Source: Streptomyces sp. RerS4
Lineage (GTDB): Bacteria > Actinomycetota > Actinomycetes > Streptomycetales > Streptomycetaceae
Length of the DNA stretch: 64,000 nucleotides
NCBI RefSeq assembly: GCF_023515955.1
Contig: NZ_CP097322.1
Coordinates: forward strand, 2,730,001 to 2,794,000
Reading direction: 5' to 3'
Position numbers and translations under genes: made by a program. A model generated the notes under the pieces. That model was not told the DNA's origin. It saw only the letters and a program-made list of their open reading frames with translations, and ran no database searches. Below are positions 8,991 through 18,750 of the stretch, one piece after another; the first letter of the stretch is position 1, and every line of letters begins with the position of its first letter.

Positions 8991-9007
8991 AAGGTTAGGC
9001 TAACCTT
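8991..9007. promoter_or_regulatory. Iron box upstream of desE (DmdR1-type)
   Basis: AAGGTTAGGCTAACCTT is a perfect palindrome with the TTAGGCTAA core bound by DtxR-family iron repressors (DmdR1 in Streptomyces). It lies 61 bp before the desE start, so desE should be repressed when iron is plentiful. Confidence 0.88.
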
Positions 9008-9067
9008 CCCTCGAACGGCCTCGCGTCCCCCGTGGTCGCCCCTGCACGCACGAAAGCGGAATTCGAC

Positions 9068-10114
9068 ATGCCCAAGCCCAGAACCTCCTTCCTCACCCGC
9101 CGCGGCCTCATCGCGACCGGCGGCGCCCTCGGCCTCGTAGCGGCCCTCGCGGCCTGCGGCGGGTCCGACAAGGCGAAGGACGGTGCGGGCGACAAGGGCT
9201 CCACCGCCGCGGCGTCGGGCCCCTGGATCTTCAAGGACGACCTCGGCAAGGACGTCACCGCCAAGTCCACGCCGAAGAACATCGTCGCCTTCACCGGCAC
9301 GGCCGCCGCCCTCTCCGACTACGGCGTGCGGGTCAAGGGCGTGTTCGGCCCGACGAAGCTGGCCGACGGCAAGCCGGACCCGCAGGCGGGCACGATGGAC
9401 ATCTCCAAGGTGGAGATCCTCGGCAACGTCTACGACGAGTTCAACGTCGAGAAGTACGCGGCCCTCCAGCCCGACCTGCTCGTCACCAACACCTGGGACG
9501 GCACGTACTGGTACGTCCCCGAGGCCTCCAAGGACAAGATCCTGAAGCTGGCCCCGGCCGCCGCCGTCGGCGTGGGCGGCAACGTGTCCATGGACACCGC
9601 CCTGACCCGCACCGCGGACCTCGCCAAGTCCCTGGGCGCCGACCTGAGCGCCAAGAAGACCGCCGACGCCAAGGCCCGCTTCGAGGCCGCCTCCGCCAAG
9701 CTGCGCGAGGCCACCAAGGCCAACCCGGGCGTCAAGGTGCTCGTCGGTTCCGGCGCGGACCAGATGTTCTACGTCTCCACCCCGAAGACCTCCGCGGACC
9801 TCAAGTACTTCGAGTCCCTGGGCGTAGAGTTCGTCTCCCCCGAGCAGGACAAGCTGGACGCCGGCGGCTTCTTCGAGAGCCTCAGCTGGGAGAACGCCGG
9901 CAAGTACAAGGCCGACGTCGTCCTGCTGGACAACCGCAGCGCCACCCTGCAGCCCGAGGCCCTGAAGGCCAAGCCCACCTGGGCCGAGCTGCCCGCCGTC
10001 AAGGCCGGCCAGGTCGCGCCGCGCGTGACCGAGCCGATCTACTCGTACGACAAGTGCGCGCAGATCCTGGAAGACCTCGCGAAGACCATCCAGAACGCCA
10101 AGAAGGTCAGCTGA
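9068..10114 (+). CDS. desE: Ferrioxamine-binding lipoprotein of the desferrioxamine locus
   Basis: This is a 348-residue periplasmic-binding-type lipoprotein. The N-terminus has RRGLIATGGALGL followed by a lipobox LAAC, so the mature protein is lipid-anchored at Cys. The rest is a class III solute-binding fold of the FepB/DesE type with two lobes (YAALQPDLLVTNTWDG; SLGVEFVSPEQ). It captures ferric desferrioxamines for uptake; no ABC permease is encoded nearby. The ATG at 9068 is preferred over a GTG at 9032, which would add 12 residues before the signal. An iron box lies upstream. Confidence 0.9.
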   Translation: MPKPRTSFLTRRGLIATGGALGLVAALAACGGSDKAKDGAGDKGSTAAASGPWIFKDDLGKDVTAKSTPKNIVAFTGTAAALSDYGVRVKGVFGPTKLADGKPDPQAGTMDISKVEILGNVYDEFNVEKYAALQPDLLVTNTWDGTYWYVPEASKDKILKLAPAAAVGVGGNVSMDTALTRTADLAKSLGADLSAKKTADAKARFEAASAKLREATKANPGVKVLVGSGADQMFYVSTPKTSADLKYFESLGVEFVSPEQDKLDAGGFFESLSWENAGKYKADVVLLDNRSATLQPEALKAKPTWAELPAVKAGQVAPRVTEPIYSYDKCAQILEDLAKTIQNAKKVS

Positions 10115-10196
10115 CCCTCGGCTTGAGCCTCGACCCGGCCCTCGACCCGGCCCCGGGCGTCCGCGCCACACCGAAATCCCTGGGGGGATCCTCCGC

Positions 10197-11102
10197 ATGA
10201 CCGCCACCGCGTCCGACGTGCCGGCCGCCCTGCACTTCCGCTTCTTCACCCTCGAAGTGCTGCGCACCCGCCGGCTCGGGCACTCGTTCCTGCGCGTCAC
10301 GTTCGGCGGGGAGTCCCTCGCGGACTTCCGCTCGGGCGGCTACGACCAGAGCCTGTCGCTGTTCCTGCCGCCCGCGCACCTGGAGCACACCGAACTGCCC
10401 TCCACCGACGAAGACACCTGGTTCGGCGCCTGGCGCGGGATGCCGGACGAGGACCGCCCGGTGATGCGCTCGTACACGGTGCGCGAGCAGCGTCGTACGG
10501 ACGCGGGCGTGGACGAGGTCGACATCGACTTCGTCCTCCACGGGGATACGTCCCCGGCGTCGCGCTGGGCGGGCAAGGCGGTCACCGGCCGCCGGATCAT
10601 GGCCATCGGCCCGGCCGTCGCGGAGAACAAGTCGGTGCGCTTCCAGCCGCCGGCGGGCACCGACGCCTTCCTGATGTACGCGGACGAGACGGCCCTGCCG
10701 GCCGCCGCGGCCATCCTGGAGCGTCTGGACGCGGGGGCCAAGGTGAAGGCCTGGTTCGAGGTCCCGCACGCGGACGACCGGCTCGACCTGCGTACCCCCG
10801 CCGACGCGGACATCACCTGGATCGTGCGCGACCCGGGCACGGGCGGTCGGGAACGGGCCGAGCGTGTGGTCGAGGAGATCCGCGCGGCGGAGCTGCCGGC
10901 CGCCGAGGTCCCGTACGGCTGGCTCGCGGGCGAGGCCGGCACCATCCGCGCGGTACGCCGTCACCTGGTGCAGGAACGTTCCGTCGACCGGCGCGCGGTG
11001 CGCTTCACCGGTTACTGGCGGCTCGGCGCCAGCGAGGAGCAGCTCCTCGCGGAGGCGTACGCGGGCCAGGCCGCGAGCGAGGACCCGACGTCCGAGCTGT
11101 AA
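10197..11102 (+). CDS. desF: Siderophore-interacting protein, probable ferric-siderophore reductase
   Basis: This 301-residue cytosolic flavoprotein belongs to the SIP/ViuB family. The N-terminal FAD-binding barrel contains the conserved RSYTVR motif near residue 96, and the C-terminal NAD(P)H-type domain includes DETALPAAAAILE. Members reduce Fe(III)-siderophore complexes to release iron. It follows desE after 82 bases with no terminator between, so it is probably co-transcribed from the desE iron-box promoter. A strong terminator follows. The name desF follows S. coelicolor usage as I recall it; the exact substrate is inferred from the locus. Confidence 0.88.
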   Translation: MTATASDVPAALHFRFFTLEVLRTRRLGHSFLRVTFGGESLADFRSGGYDQSLSLFLPPAHLEHTELPSTDEDTWFGAWRGMPDEDRPVMRSYTVREQRRTDAGVDEVDIDFVLHGDTSPASRWAGKAVTGRRIMAIGPAVAENKSVRFQPPAGTDAFLMYADETALPAAAAILERLDAGAKVKAWFEVPHADDRLDLRTPADADITWIVRDPGTGGRERAERVVEEIRAAELPAAEVPYGWLAGEAGTIRAVRRHLVQERSVDRRAVRFTGYWRLGASEEQLLAEAYAGQAASEDPTSEL

Positions 11103-11147
11103 CCGGCTCCAACTCCCGTTATTGACAGGGAAGTTCACGGGAAATTC

Positions 11148-11183
11148 AGAGAAGGGCCCCGGCTCACGCCGGGGCCCTTCTCT
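11148..11183 (+). terminator. Terminator after desEF
   Basis: A 16-bp stem (AGAGAAGGGCCCCGGC with its complement) and TCAC loop, followed by ATTTGTT. It closes the desEF unit just before the desA iron box. Confidence 0.85.
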
Positions 11184-11197
11184 ATTTGTTCCGAAGG

Positions 11198-11216
11198 TTA
11201 GGTTAGGCTAACCTAA
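11198..11216. promoter_or_regulatory. Iron box upstream of desABCD (DmdR1-type)
   Basis: TTAGGTTAGGCTAACCTAA is a perfect 19-bp palindrome and equals the textbook DtxR/DmdR iron box. It lies 46 bp before the desA ATG, overlapping the expected promoter. Confidence 0.93.
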
Positions 11217-11261
11217 GTCTCACACCCCCCGCCCCTTCTGTCCCTGCCCGGAGGCAAGTTG

Positions 11262-12752
11262 ATGCGCCAGCATCTGCTGAACGAGACGACCGCGGATCTC
11301 TACCGGCGTTCTGTCACCGAGGGCGTCGACCGCGTCGCCGCCAAACTCGCCACCACGGAACGGCCCCACACCGGGATATCCGTCGACGAACTCGCTCCGG
11401 TCATCCACGGGATCGACCTCGACAAGCCGCTGGCCGACGCCTCCGCCGCACTGGCCGAGCTGGAGGACGTCTACCTCCGCGACGCCGTCTACTTCCACCA
11501 CCCGCGCTACCTGGGCCACCTCAACTGCCCGGTCGTCATCCCCGCGGTGGTCGGCGAAGCGGTGCTCTCCGCCGTCAACTCCTCCCTGGACACCTGGGAC
11601 CAGTCCATCGGCGGCACGCTCATCGAGCGCCGGCTGATCGAGTGGACCGCCGGCCGCATCGGCCTCGGCGAGAACGCGGACGGCATCTTCACCTCCGGCG
11701 GCAGCCAGTCCAACTTCCACGCCCTCCTGCTCGCCCGCGACGAAGCCTGCCGCATCGTCATGAAGCGCGCCCAGGACGTCGGCATCGGCCTCACCAAGGC
11801 CGAAGTGCTGCCGCGACTGCGCATCTTCACCTCCGAGGCGAGCCACTTCAGCGTCGAGAAGTCGGCCGCCATGCTGGGCCTCGGCTACGAGGCCGTCATC
11901 TCCGTCCCCGTGGACCGCAATCGCCGCATGGACGCCTCCCTCCTCGCCCTGGAGCTGGAGAACTGCGCCGCCGAGGGCCTCTTCCCGATGGCCGTCGTCG
12001 CCACCGCCGGCACCACCGACTTCGGGTCCATCGACCCGCTCCCCGAGATCGCCCGCCTGACCGCGGAGCACTCCGCGTGGATGCACGTGGACGCCGCCTA
12101 CGGCTGCGGACTGCTGGTCTCCCCCACCCGCCGGCACCTCCTCGACGGCATCGAGCACGCCGACTCGGTCACCGTCGACTACCACAAGTCGTTCTTCCAG
12201 CCCGTCAGCTCCAGCGCCATGCTGGTCCGCGACCGCCACACCCTGCGACACGCCACGTACCACGCGGACTACCTCAACCCGCGCCGCATGGCCGAGGAGC
12301 GCATCCCCAACCAGGTCGACAAGTCCATCCAGACCACGCGCCGCTTCGACGCCCTCAAGCTCTGGATGACCCTGCGCGTCATGGGCGCCGACGGCGTCGG
12401 CTCGCTCTTCGACCAGGTCGTCGACCTGGCCGCCGCCGGCTGGGACGTCATCGACGCCGACCCGCGCTTCGAGGTCGTCGTCAAGCCGCAGCTCTCCACC
12501 CTCGTCTTCCGCTACCTGCCCGGTGACGACGTCCCCGACGACCTCGTCGACGAGGCCCAGCTGCACGCCCGCAAGGCGCTGTTCGCCTCCGGTGAGGCCG
12601 TCGTGGCCGGCACCAAGGTGGACGGGCGGCAGTACCTGAAGTTCACCCTCCTCAACCCGCAGACCACGACGGCCGACATCACGGCCGTCCTCGACCTCCT
12701 CGCCGCACACGCCGCGCAGTTCCTGGGAGAATCCCTTGCCGTCCACCACTGA
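11262..12752 (+). CDS. desA: Lysine decarboxylase of desferrioxamine biosynthesis
   Basis: This 496-residue PLP-dependent group II decarboxylase converts L-lysine to cadaverine, the first step of desferrioxamine synthesis. It shows the glutamate-decarboxylase-like fold, with MHVDAAYG and the PLP lysine in [11 protein letters not shown]. The ATG at 11262 has GGAGG seven bases upstream; a TTG directly before it is not needed. It overlaps the desB start by 17 bases, so the four des genes form one coupled operon. The protein is slightly longer than the roughly 480-residue S. coelicolor enzyme, mainly through a few extra residues in mid-protein. Confidence 0.95.
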   Translation: MRQHLLNETTADLYRRSVTEGVDRVAAKLATTERPHTGISVDELAPVIHGIDLDKPLADASAALAELEDVYLRDAVYFHHPRYLGHLNCPVVIPAVVGEAVLSAVNSSLDTWDQSIGGTLIERRLIEWTAGRIGLGENADGIFTSGGSQSNFHALLLARDEACRIVMKRAQDVGIGLTKAEVLPRLRIFTSEASHFSVEKSAAMLGLGYEAVISVPVDRNRRMDASLLALELENCAAEGLFPMAVVATAGTTDFGSIDPLPEIARLTAEHSAWMHVDAAYGCGLLVSPTRRHLLDGIEHADSVTVDYHKSFFQPVSSSAMLVRDRHTLRHATYHADYLNPRRMAEERIPNQVDKSIQTTRRFDALKLWMTLRVMGADGVGSLFDQVVDLAAAGWDVIDADPRFEVVVKPQLSTLVFRYLPGDDVPDDLVDEAQLHARKALFASGEAVVAGTKVDGRQYLKFTLLNPQTTTADITAVLDLLAAHAAQFLGESLAVHH

Positions 12753-14037
12753 GCCCCACGACTTCATCGGCATCGGCCTCGGTCCCTTCAACCTGGGACT
12801 CGCCTGCCTGACCGCGCCCATCGACGAGCTGAACGGCCTCTTCATCGAGTCCAAGCCGCAGTTCGAGTGGCACGCGGGGATGTTCCTGGACGGCGCGCAC
12901 CTCCAGACGCCGTTCATGTCGGACCTGGTCACCCTCGCCGACCCGACCTCGCCCTTCTCCTTCCTGAACTACCTGAAGGACAAGGACCGGCTGTACTCCT
13001 TCTACATCCGCGAGAGCTTCTACCCGCTGCGCGCCGAGTACAACGACTACTGCCGCTGGGCCGCCGACCGCCTCGACAACGTCCTGTACTCCACCTCCGT
13101 CACCGAGGTCACCTACGACGAGGCCGCCGGCCTGTACGAGGTCCACACCGACCGGGGCGACACCCACCGGGCCCGCCGCCTGGTCCTCGGCACGGGCACC
13201 CCGCCCTTCGTCCCGCCGGCCTGCGAGGGCCTCGGCGGGGACTTCCTGCACAACTCCGCCTACATGCAGAACAAGGCGGAGCTGCAGAAGAAGAAGTCGA
13301 TCACCCTGGTCGGCTCCGGCCAGAGCGCGGCGGAGATCTACTACGACCTCCTCGCGGAGATCGACACGTACGGCTACCGGCTCAACTGGATCACCCGCTC
13401 CCCGCGCTTCTTCCCGCTGGAGTACACCAAGCTGACGCTGGAGATGACCTCGCCGGAGTACGTGGACTACTTCCACGCCCTCCCCGAGGACACCCGCTAC
13501 CGGCTGGAGACGCAGCAGAAGAACCTCTTCAAGGGCATCGACGGCGACCTGATCAACGCCATCTTCGACCTGCTCTACCAGAAGCGGATCGGCATGCCGG
13601 GCGCCGTACCGACCACCCTGCTGACCAACACCTCCCTCAACAGCACGGCGTACGACACCACCACGGGCGCGTACACCCTGGGGCTGCGCCAGGAGGAGCA
13701 GGAGCGGGACTTCTCCCTCACCACCGAGGGGCTGGTCCTGGCCACCGGCTACAAGTACGTCGTGCCCGACTTCCTCGCCCCGGTGCGCGAGCGGCTCAAC
13801 TTCGACGGCCACGGCCGCCTCGACGCCGCCCGCAACTACAGCGTCGACACCACCGGGCGCGGGGTCTACCTCCAGAACGGCACGACCCACAACCACTCCC
13901 TGACCTCCCCCGACCTGGGCATGGCCGCGTACCGCAACGCGTACATCGTCGGAGAGCTGCTCGGCCGCGCGTACTACAAGGTCGAGAAGTCCATCGCGTT
14001 CCAGCAGTTCGCCGCCCCGGAAGGCATCCCCGCATGA
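12736..14037 (+). CDS. desB: Cadaverine N-hydroxylating monooxygenase
   Basis: This 433-residue FAD/NADPH monooxygenase of the lysine/ornithine N-hydroxylase family makes N-hydroxycadaverine. It has the FAD motif [12 protein letters not shown] at the N-terminus, the NADPH motif [14 protein letters not shown] near residue 195, and the family C-terminal ATGYKY. The start is an unusual TTG at 12736 inside the desA end, with GGGAGA five bases upstream; no ATG fits the conserved N-terminus. The stop overlaps the desC ATG (ATGA). Confidence 0.95.
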   Translation: MPSTTEPHDFIGIGLGPFNLGLACLTAPIDELNGLFIESKPQFEWHAGMFLDGAHLQTPFMSDLVTLADPTSPFSFLNYLKDKDRLYSFYIRESFYPLRAEYNDYCRWAADRLDNVLYSTSVTEVTYDEAAGLYEVHTDRGDTHRARRLVLGTGTPPFVPPACEGLGGDFLHNSAYMQNKAELQKKKSITLVGSGQSAAEIYYDLLAEIDTYGYRLNWITRSPRFFPLEYTKLTLEMTSPEYVDYFHALPEDTRYRLETQQKNLFKGIDGDLINAIFDLLYQKRIGMPGAVPTTLLTNTSLNSTAYDTTTGAYTLGLRQEEQERDFSLTTEGLVLATGYKYVVPDFLAPVRERLNFDGHGRLDAARNYSVDTTGRGVYLQNGTTHNHSLTSPDLGMAAYRNAYIVGELLGRAYYKVEKSIAFQQFAAPEGIPA

Positions 14038-14627
14038 GCACCACCACCGAGATCCTCTTCACCCGCGTCGACCCGGTCCTGGGCACCTTCGCGATCCGCC
14101 CCCTGGACCCCTTCTCCGACGCGGAACTGCTGCACGGCTGGGTCACCCACCCCAAGGCCTCGTTCTGGATGATGCAGGACGCCTCGCTCACCGAGGTGGA
14201 GCGCGAGTACGTGCGCATCACCACGCACGAGCACCACCAGGCCTTCATCGGCCTGCACGAGGGCCGGCCGGCCTTCCTGATGGAGAGCTACGACCCCGCG
14301 CACCTGGAGCTCGTCGGCCTCTACGACGCCGAGCCCGGCGACGTCGGCATGCACTTCCTGGTCGCCCCCACCGACACCCCGGTCAGCGGCTTCACCCGCG
14401 CCGTGATCACGACGGTGATGGCCTCCCTCTTCGCCGACCCGGCCCACCGGCGCGTCGTCGTCGAGCCCGACGTCCGCAACAAGGCCGTCCACGCCCTGAA
14501 CGAGGCCGTCGGCTTCGTCCCCGAGCGCGAGGTCCAAAAGCCCGAGAAGGTCGCCCTGCTCAGCTTCTGCACCCGCGAGCGGTTCGAGGCCACCCAGTTC
14601 GAGGCCACCGAGCAGGAGTCGATATGA
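14034..14627 (+). CDS. desC: N-hydroxycadaverine acyltransferase
   Basis: This 197-residue GNAT-fold acyltransferase is related to IucB. It acylates N-hydroxycadaverine with succinyl-CoA or acetyl-CoA to give the hydroxamate units. Recognisable blocks are [29 protein letters not shown], and the C-terminal [19 protein letters not shown] that forms the acyl-CoA pocket. It overlaps desB by four bases and desD by four bases (ATGA), giving strict coupling. Confidence 0.94.
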   Translation: MSTTTEILFTRVDPVLGTFAIRPLDPFSDAELLHGWVTHPKASFWMMQDASLTEVEREYVRITTHEHHQAFIGLHEGRPAFLMESYDPAHLELVGLYDAEPGDVGMHFLVAPTDTPVSGFTRAVITTVMASLFADPAHRRVVVEPDVRNKAVHALNEAVGFVPEREVQKPEKVALLSFCTRERFEATQFEATEQESI

Positions 14628-16408
14628 GCCCGGCCGACGCCATCTCCCACCTCACTCCCGAGCTGTGGGCCCGCGCCAACCGCGCCCTGGTCCGCAAGGC
14701 CCTCGCGGAGTTCTCCCACGAACGCCTGCTGACCCCCGAGGCCCTCGGCGGCGACCGCTACCGCGTCCTGTCCGACGACGGCGGCGTCGAGTACCGCTTC
14801 ACGGCCGCCCTGCACGCCCTGGACCACTGGGCGGTGGACGAGCCCTCGATCACCCGCGTGCGCGGCGGCGAGGAGCTGCCGCTGGACGCCCTCGACTTCC
14901 ACATCGAGTTCCGGGAGACCCTGGGCCTGAGCGCGGAGGTCCTGCCCGTCTACCTGGAGGAGATCTCCTCCACCCTGGCGGGCTCGGGCTTCAAGTACAC
15001 GAAGCCCGAGATCCCCTCGTCGGTCCTCGCGAAGTCCTCGTTCCAGGACATCGAGACCGGCATGACGGAGGGCCACCCCTGCTTCGTCGCCAACAACGGC
15101 CGGCTCGGCTTCGGCGTGCACGACTACCTCTCGTACGCCCCGGAGACGGCGAGCCCGGTGCACCTGGTGTGGGTGGCGGCCCGCAAGGACGTCTCCACCT
15201 TCACGGCCGGCGCCGGCCTGGACCACGACTCCTTCATGCGCGCGGAGCTGGGCGAGGCCGCGATCGCGGGATTCGAGGCCAAGCTGAGCGCCCAGGGCCT
15301 GGACCCGGCGGACTACCACTTCCTGCCCGTCCATCCCTGGCAGTGGTGGAACAAGACGACGGTCACCTTCGCGGCCGAGATCGCGAACCGCCGCCTGGTG
15401 CTGCTCGGCGAGGGCGAGGACGCGTACCTGGCCCAGCAGTCGATCCGCACCTTCTTCAACACCACCACCCCCACCAAGCACTACGTGAAGACCGCGATCT
15501 CGGTCCTCAACATGGGCTTCATGCGCGGCCTGTCGGCGGCCTACATGGAGGCCACCCCGGCCATCAACGACTGGCTGCACCGGCTGATCGCATCGGACGA
15601 GATCCTCCGGTCCGTCGACTTCTCGATCATCCGCGAGCGCGCGGCGATCGGCTACCACCACCGCCAGTACGAGCGCGCCACGGACCGCTACTCGCCGTAC
15701 CGCAAGATGCTGGCCGCCCTGTGGCGCGAGTCCCCGGTGAACTCCCTGCGCGACGGCGAGCGCCTGGCGACGATGGCCTCGCTCCTGCACGTCGACGCGG
15801 AGGGCAAGTCCTTCGTAGGCGCCCTGATCGCGGAATCCGGCCTGACCCCGTCCGAATGGCTGAAGCCGTACCTTCGTGCGTACCTGCTCCCCCTCCTGCA
15901 CTGCTTCTACCAGTACGACCTGGCGTACATGCCGCACGGCGAGAACACCATCCTGGTGATCAAGGACGGCGTCGTCCAGCGGGCGATCTTCAAGGACATC
16001 GCCGAGGAGATCGTGGTCATGGACCCCGACGCGGTCCTCCCGCCGGCCGTCGAGCGCGTCAGGGCCGACATCCCGGAGGACATGAAGCTCCTGTCGATCT
16101 TCACGGACGTCTTCGACTGCTTCTTCCGCTTCCTCGGCTCGATCCTGGCCACGGAGGGCATCTGCGACGAGGCCACCTTCTGGCGGGCGGTCGCGGACTG
16201 CGCCCACGACTACCAGGACTCGGTCCCCGCCCTGGCGGACCGCTTCGCCCGCTACGACCTCTTCACGCCCGAGTTCCAGCTGTCCTGCCTGAACCGCCTC
16301 CAGCTGCGCAACAACAAGCAGATGGTCGACCTCGCCGACCCGGCGGCGGCCCTCCAACTGATCGGCACCATCGAGAACCCCGTCGCGCCTTACGCATCGC
16401 GGCGGTGA
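14624..16408 (+). CDS. desD: Desferrioxamine synthetase (NIS synthetase, IucA/IucC family)
   Basis: This 594-residue ATP-dependent NIS synthetase oligomerises and cyclises hydroxamate units to desferrioxamine E/B. Visible family blocks are EGHPCFVANNGRLGFG, FLPVHPWQWWN, SIRTFFNTTTPTKHYVKTAISVLNMGFMRG (ATP and substrate site) and the C-terminal ferric iron reductase-like domain (MPHGENTILVIKDG). It is the last gene of the operon and is followed by a 16-bp hairpin at 16469. Expression should follow iron limitation through the box at 11198. Confidence 0.96.
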   Translation: MSPADAISHLTPELWARANRALVRKALAEFSHERLLTPEALGGDRYRVLSDDGGVEYRFTAALHALDHWAVDEPSITRVRGGEELPLDALDFHIEFRETLGLSAEVLPVYLEEISSTLAGSGFKYTKPEIPSSVLAKSSFQDIETGMTEGHPCFVANNGRLGFGVHDYLSYAPETASPVHLVWVAARKDVSTFTAGAGLDHDSFMRAELGEAAIAGFEAKLSAQGLDPADYHFLPVHPWQWWNKTTVTFAAEIANRRLVLLGEGEDAYLAQQSIRTFFNTTTPTKHYVKTAISVLNMGFMRGLSAAYMEATPAINDWLHRLIASDEILRSVDFSIIRERAAIGYHHRQYERATDRYSPYRKMLAALWRESPVNSLRDGERLATMASLLHVDAEGKSFVGALIAESGLTPSEWLKPYLRAYLLPLLHCFYQYDLAYMPHGENTILVIKDGVVQRAIFKDIAEEIVVMDPDAVLPPAVERVRADIPEDMKLLSIFTDVFDCFFRFLGSILATEGICDEATFWRAVADCAHDYQDSVPALADRFARYDLFTPEFQLSCLNRLQLRNNKQMVDLADPAAALQLIGTIENPVAPYASRR

Positions 16409-16468
16409 CGGGGGGCGGGTAGGCGGACGATACGGTCCCTCGTCCGTCTGCCCCTCCCCGCAGCACGA

Positions 16469-16514
16469 AGGCGTGTCCGCGAAGCCCAGACTGGCCCTCT
16501 TCGCGGACACGCCT
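16469..16514. terminator. Bidirectional terminator between desD and the RTX-repeat gene
   Basis: A 16-bp perfect stem (AGGCGTGTCCGCGAAG / CTTCGCGGACACGCCT) with a 14-base loop, lying between convergent genes, so it can serve both. Confidence 0.8.
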
Positions 16515-16593
16515 CACGTGTTTCTCAGCCCGCCATCGACAAAACCGGCCGGCGGGGGTCCTGTCTGCGTTCCGAGATGCCCCGGGAGGTTTC

Positions 16594-18588
16594 CTAGGGG
16601 CAGCTCAGGCGGGTGTCGCCCGGGTCGGTCGTGCACGTGTCGGTGCCGAAGCCGCCGTTGGCGGTGTCGTTGCCGGAGACGCCGTCGACCGTGTTGAGGC
16701 GGTCGTCGCCGTAGTAGCCGGTCAGCGTGTCGTTCCCGGTGTTGCCGTTCAGGGTGTCGCCGCCGTGGCCGCCGTCGACGTTGTCGTTGCCGGGGCCGGC
16801 GTGGACGGTGTCGTTGCCGTAGCCGGCCCTGACGATGTCGTTGCCGCTGAGGGCGCAGATCACGTCGTTGAAGTAGCCGCCGGTCAGGGTGTCCGCGCCG
16901 CTGGTGCCGATGATCGTGCAGCCGCGCGCGTTGTTGACGGTGGTGGTGGCCGTCGCGGTGTTGTTGGCGGGGACGGGGTCGCTCTGCGCGGCGGAGGCCG
17001 TGGCCCGGTCGGACAGGGTGCCCGTGGCGCGGGGTTCGGCGACCACCGTCACCGTGACCCGGGCACCCGGGGCGAGGGAGCTCAAGGCGCAGTTGGCACT
17101 GGTGGAGGTGACGGTGCAGCTGCCCTGCCCGGGGCCAGGGGTGACGGACAGGAGCGTGCCCGCGACTCCGGTGAGGGTGTCGGTGAGGGTGACGCCGGTG
17201 GCCGTGGTCGTGGTGCTCGTATTGGTCACGGTCACGGTGTACGTGGCCTGGTCGCCGATGCTGACGGTGGTGGTTCCGGCCTTGGTGACGGACAACAGGT
17301 CCGCGGGCGGGAGCGGCGGCTCGCTGCCCCCGCCGCCCAGGTAGCGGGCCACGGCACGGTCGGCGTTCAGGCTGTTGGCCTCACCGGCGACGCCGCCGGC
17401 GAGGATCTTGCCGTCGGCCTGCAAGGCCACGGAAGTGGCCTGTTCCGAGACTCCGCCGAAGTCGGTGGTCAGGCGGCCGTCGCCGCTGAAGTCGGTGTCG
17501 AGGCTACCGCCGGCGTTGAACCGCGCCAGCGCGAATTCCCCTGCGTACTGACCGGCGGCGACGATCCGGCCGTCGGACTGCAGCGCCATGTCCGCGACCC
17601 AGGTGTACTCGGGTCCGAAGGAGGTGGTCGCCCTGCCGTCACCGTCGAAGGTCGTGTCCGGGGCGCCGTTGGCGGTGAAGCGCATCACTGCGAAGGCGTT
17701 GCCGGCAGCGCCCGCGGTGACGATCTTGCCGTCGGACTGCAGCGCCACACCCTCGGCGGAGGTTCCGAAGCCGGTGGTCACCCTGCCGTCACCGTCGAAG
17801 CCGGTGTCCAGGCTGCCGTCGGCGTTGTAACGGGCCAACGCGAAACCGGAGGCGCTGCCGGCGGCGACGATCCTGCCGTCGGACTGCAACGCCAGGTCGG
17901 AGACCCCGCAGCAGGCGCCGCCCCCGAAGTCGGTGATGACGATGCCGTCGCCGCCGAAGCTCGTGTCCGGGCCGCCGGCGGGCGTGAGGCGCGCCACAGT
18001 CCAGCGTCCGAAGCTCGACCCGCCCAGGACGAGCGCGCCGTTCGGCTGGACCGCTACCGCCTCCGCGGTATCGATCGTGTCGACATCGGGATCCGTGAGC
18101 GCCCTGCCGCCGTCTCCGTAGGTGGTGTCCAGGCTGCCGTCGCTGTTGTAGCGGGCCGACGCCCAGGCGCCGGTACCGGCGATCGAGGTGGACCCTCCGA
18201 CCGCGACGATCTTGCCGTCGGGCTGTAGCGCGAGGGCTCGGGCCTCCTCGTTGTTGACGTCGAAGTCGGTGGTGACGATGCCGTCGCCGCCGAAGCTCGT
18301 GTCCAGGCTGCCGTCGGTGTTGTAGCGCACCAGTACGAAGTCGCCCGAGGTGTCGTCGAAGTAGCCGTCGCCGACCGTGACGATCTTTCCGTCCGGCTGC
18401 ACGACCATGCCCGCGATGTTCTCGTAGCCGGTCACGTCCGTGATGACCTTGCCGTCGCCGCTGAACGCGGGGTCCAGGTCGCCGGGGGCGGCCATCGCCA
18501 CTCCGGCCAGGCTGCATACGAGCGCCAGCGCCGCGGCGCTCACCGCACCGATGCGCCCGGACCGGCGCCGTGGGGGATACAGGGGCAT
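16594..18588 (-). CDS. Secreted delta-60 repeat / DUF11 / RTX-repeat protein
   Basis: This encodes 664 residues from the ATG at 18588 (GGAG 10 bases upstream). The modules in order are: a signal peptide ending AGVAMA; about seven delta-60 repeats of roughly 55 residues, each with a PDGKIV-AVG core and a SLDTSFGGDG turn (residues 35-400), probably a beta-propeller; a DUF11-type beta-sandwich (DQATYTVTVTNTS); and a C-terminal set of RTX calcium-binding nonapeptides (GTSGADTLTGG, GNDTLTGYYGDD) ending in a Cys pair. RTX ends usually fold on calcium outside the cell. This combination suggests a surface or secreted adhesin-like protein. Function is unknown, and no dedicated type I exporter is nearby. 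The frame is open to 18747 but that extension lacks a signal. Confidence 0.8.
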   Translation of the reverse strand: MPLYPPRRRSGRIGAVSAAALALVCSLAGVAMAAPGDLDPAFSGDGKVITDVTGYENIAGMVVQPDGKIVTVGDGYFDDTSGDFVLVRYNTDGSLDTSFGGDGIVTTDFDVNNEEARALALQPDGKIVAVGGSTSIAGTGAWASARYNSDGSLDTTYGDGGRALTDPDVDTIDTAEAVAVQPNGALVLGGSSFGRWTVARLTPAGGPDTSFGGDGIVITDFGGGACCGVSDLALQSDGRIVAAGSASGFALARYNADGSLDTGFDGDGRVTTGFGTSAEGVALQSDGKIVTAGAAGNAFAVMRFTANGAPDTTFDGDGRATTSFGPEYTWVADMALQSDGRIVAAGQYAGEFALARFNAGGSLDTDFSGDGRLTTDFGGVSEQATSVALQADGKILAGGVAGEANSLNADRAVARYLGGGGSEPPLPPADLLSVTKAGTTTVSIGDQATYTVTVTNTSTTTTATGVTLTDTLTGVAGTLLSVTPGPGQGSCTVTSTSANCALSSLAPGARVTVTVVAEPRATGTLSDRATASAAQSDPVPANNTATATTTVNNARGCTIIGTSGADTLTGGYFNDVICALSGNDIVRAGYGNDTVHAGPGNDNVDGGHGGDTLNGNTGNDTLTGYYGDDRLNTVDGVSGNDTANGGFGTDTCTTDPGDTRLSCP

Positions 18589-18750
18589 TGAGCGATCACT
18601 CCATCCGTCGGTTCCTGGGCATCCACCACCCTTCTGGGGCTCGGGCCCCGACAGGTCGCGGCCGGGCCGGGCTGCGCCCACTGGACCGCGAGGTTCCACT
18701 CCCAGGAGTGACGAATCGGGCACCCGCTTGGACAGGGCCCCACGCAACGG

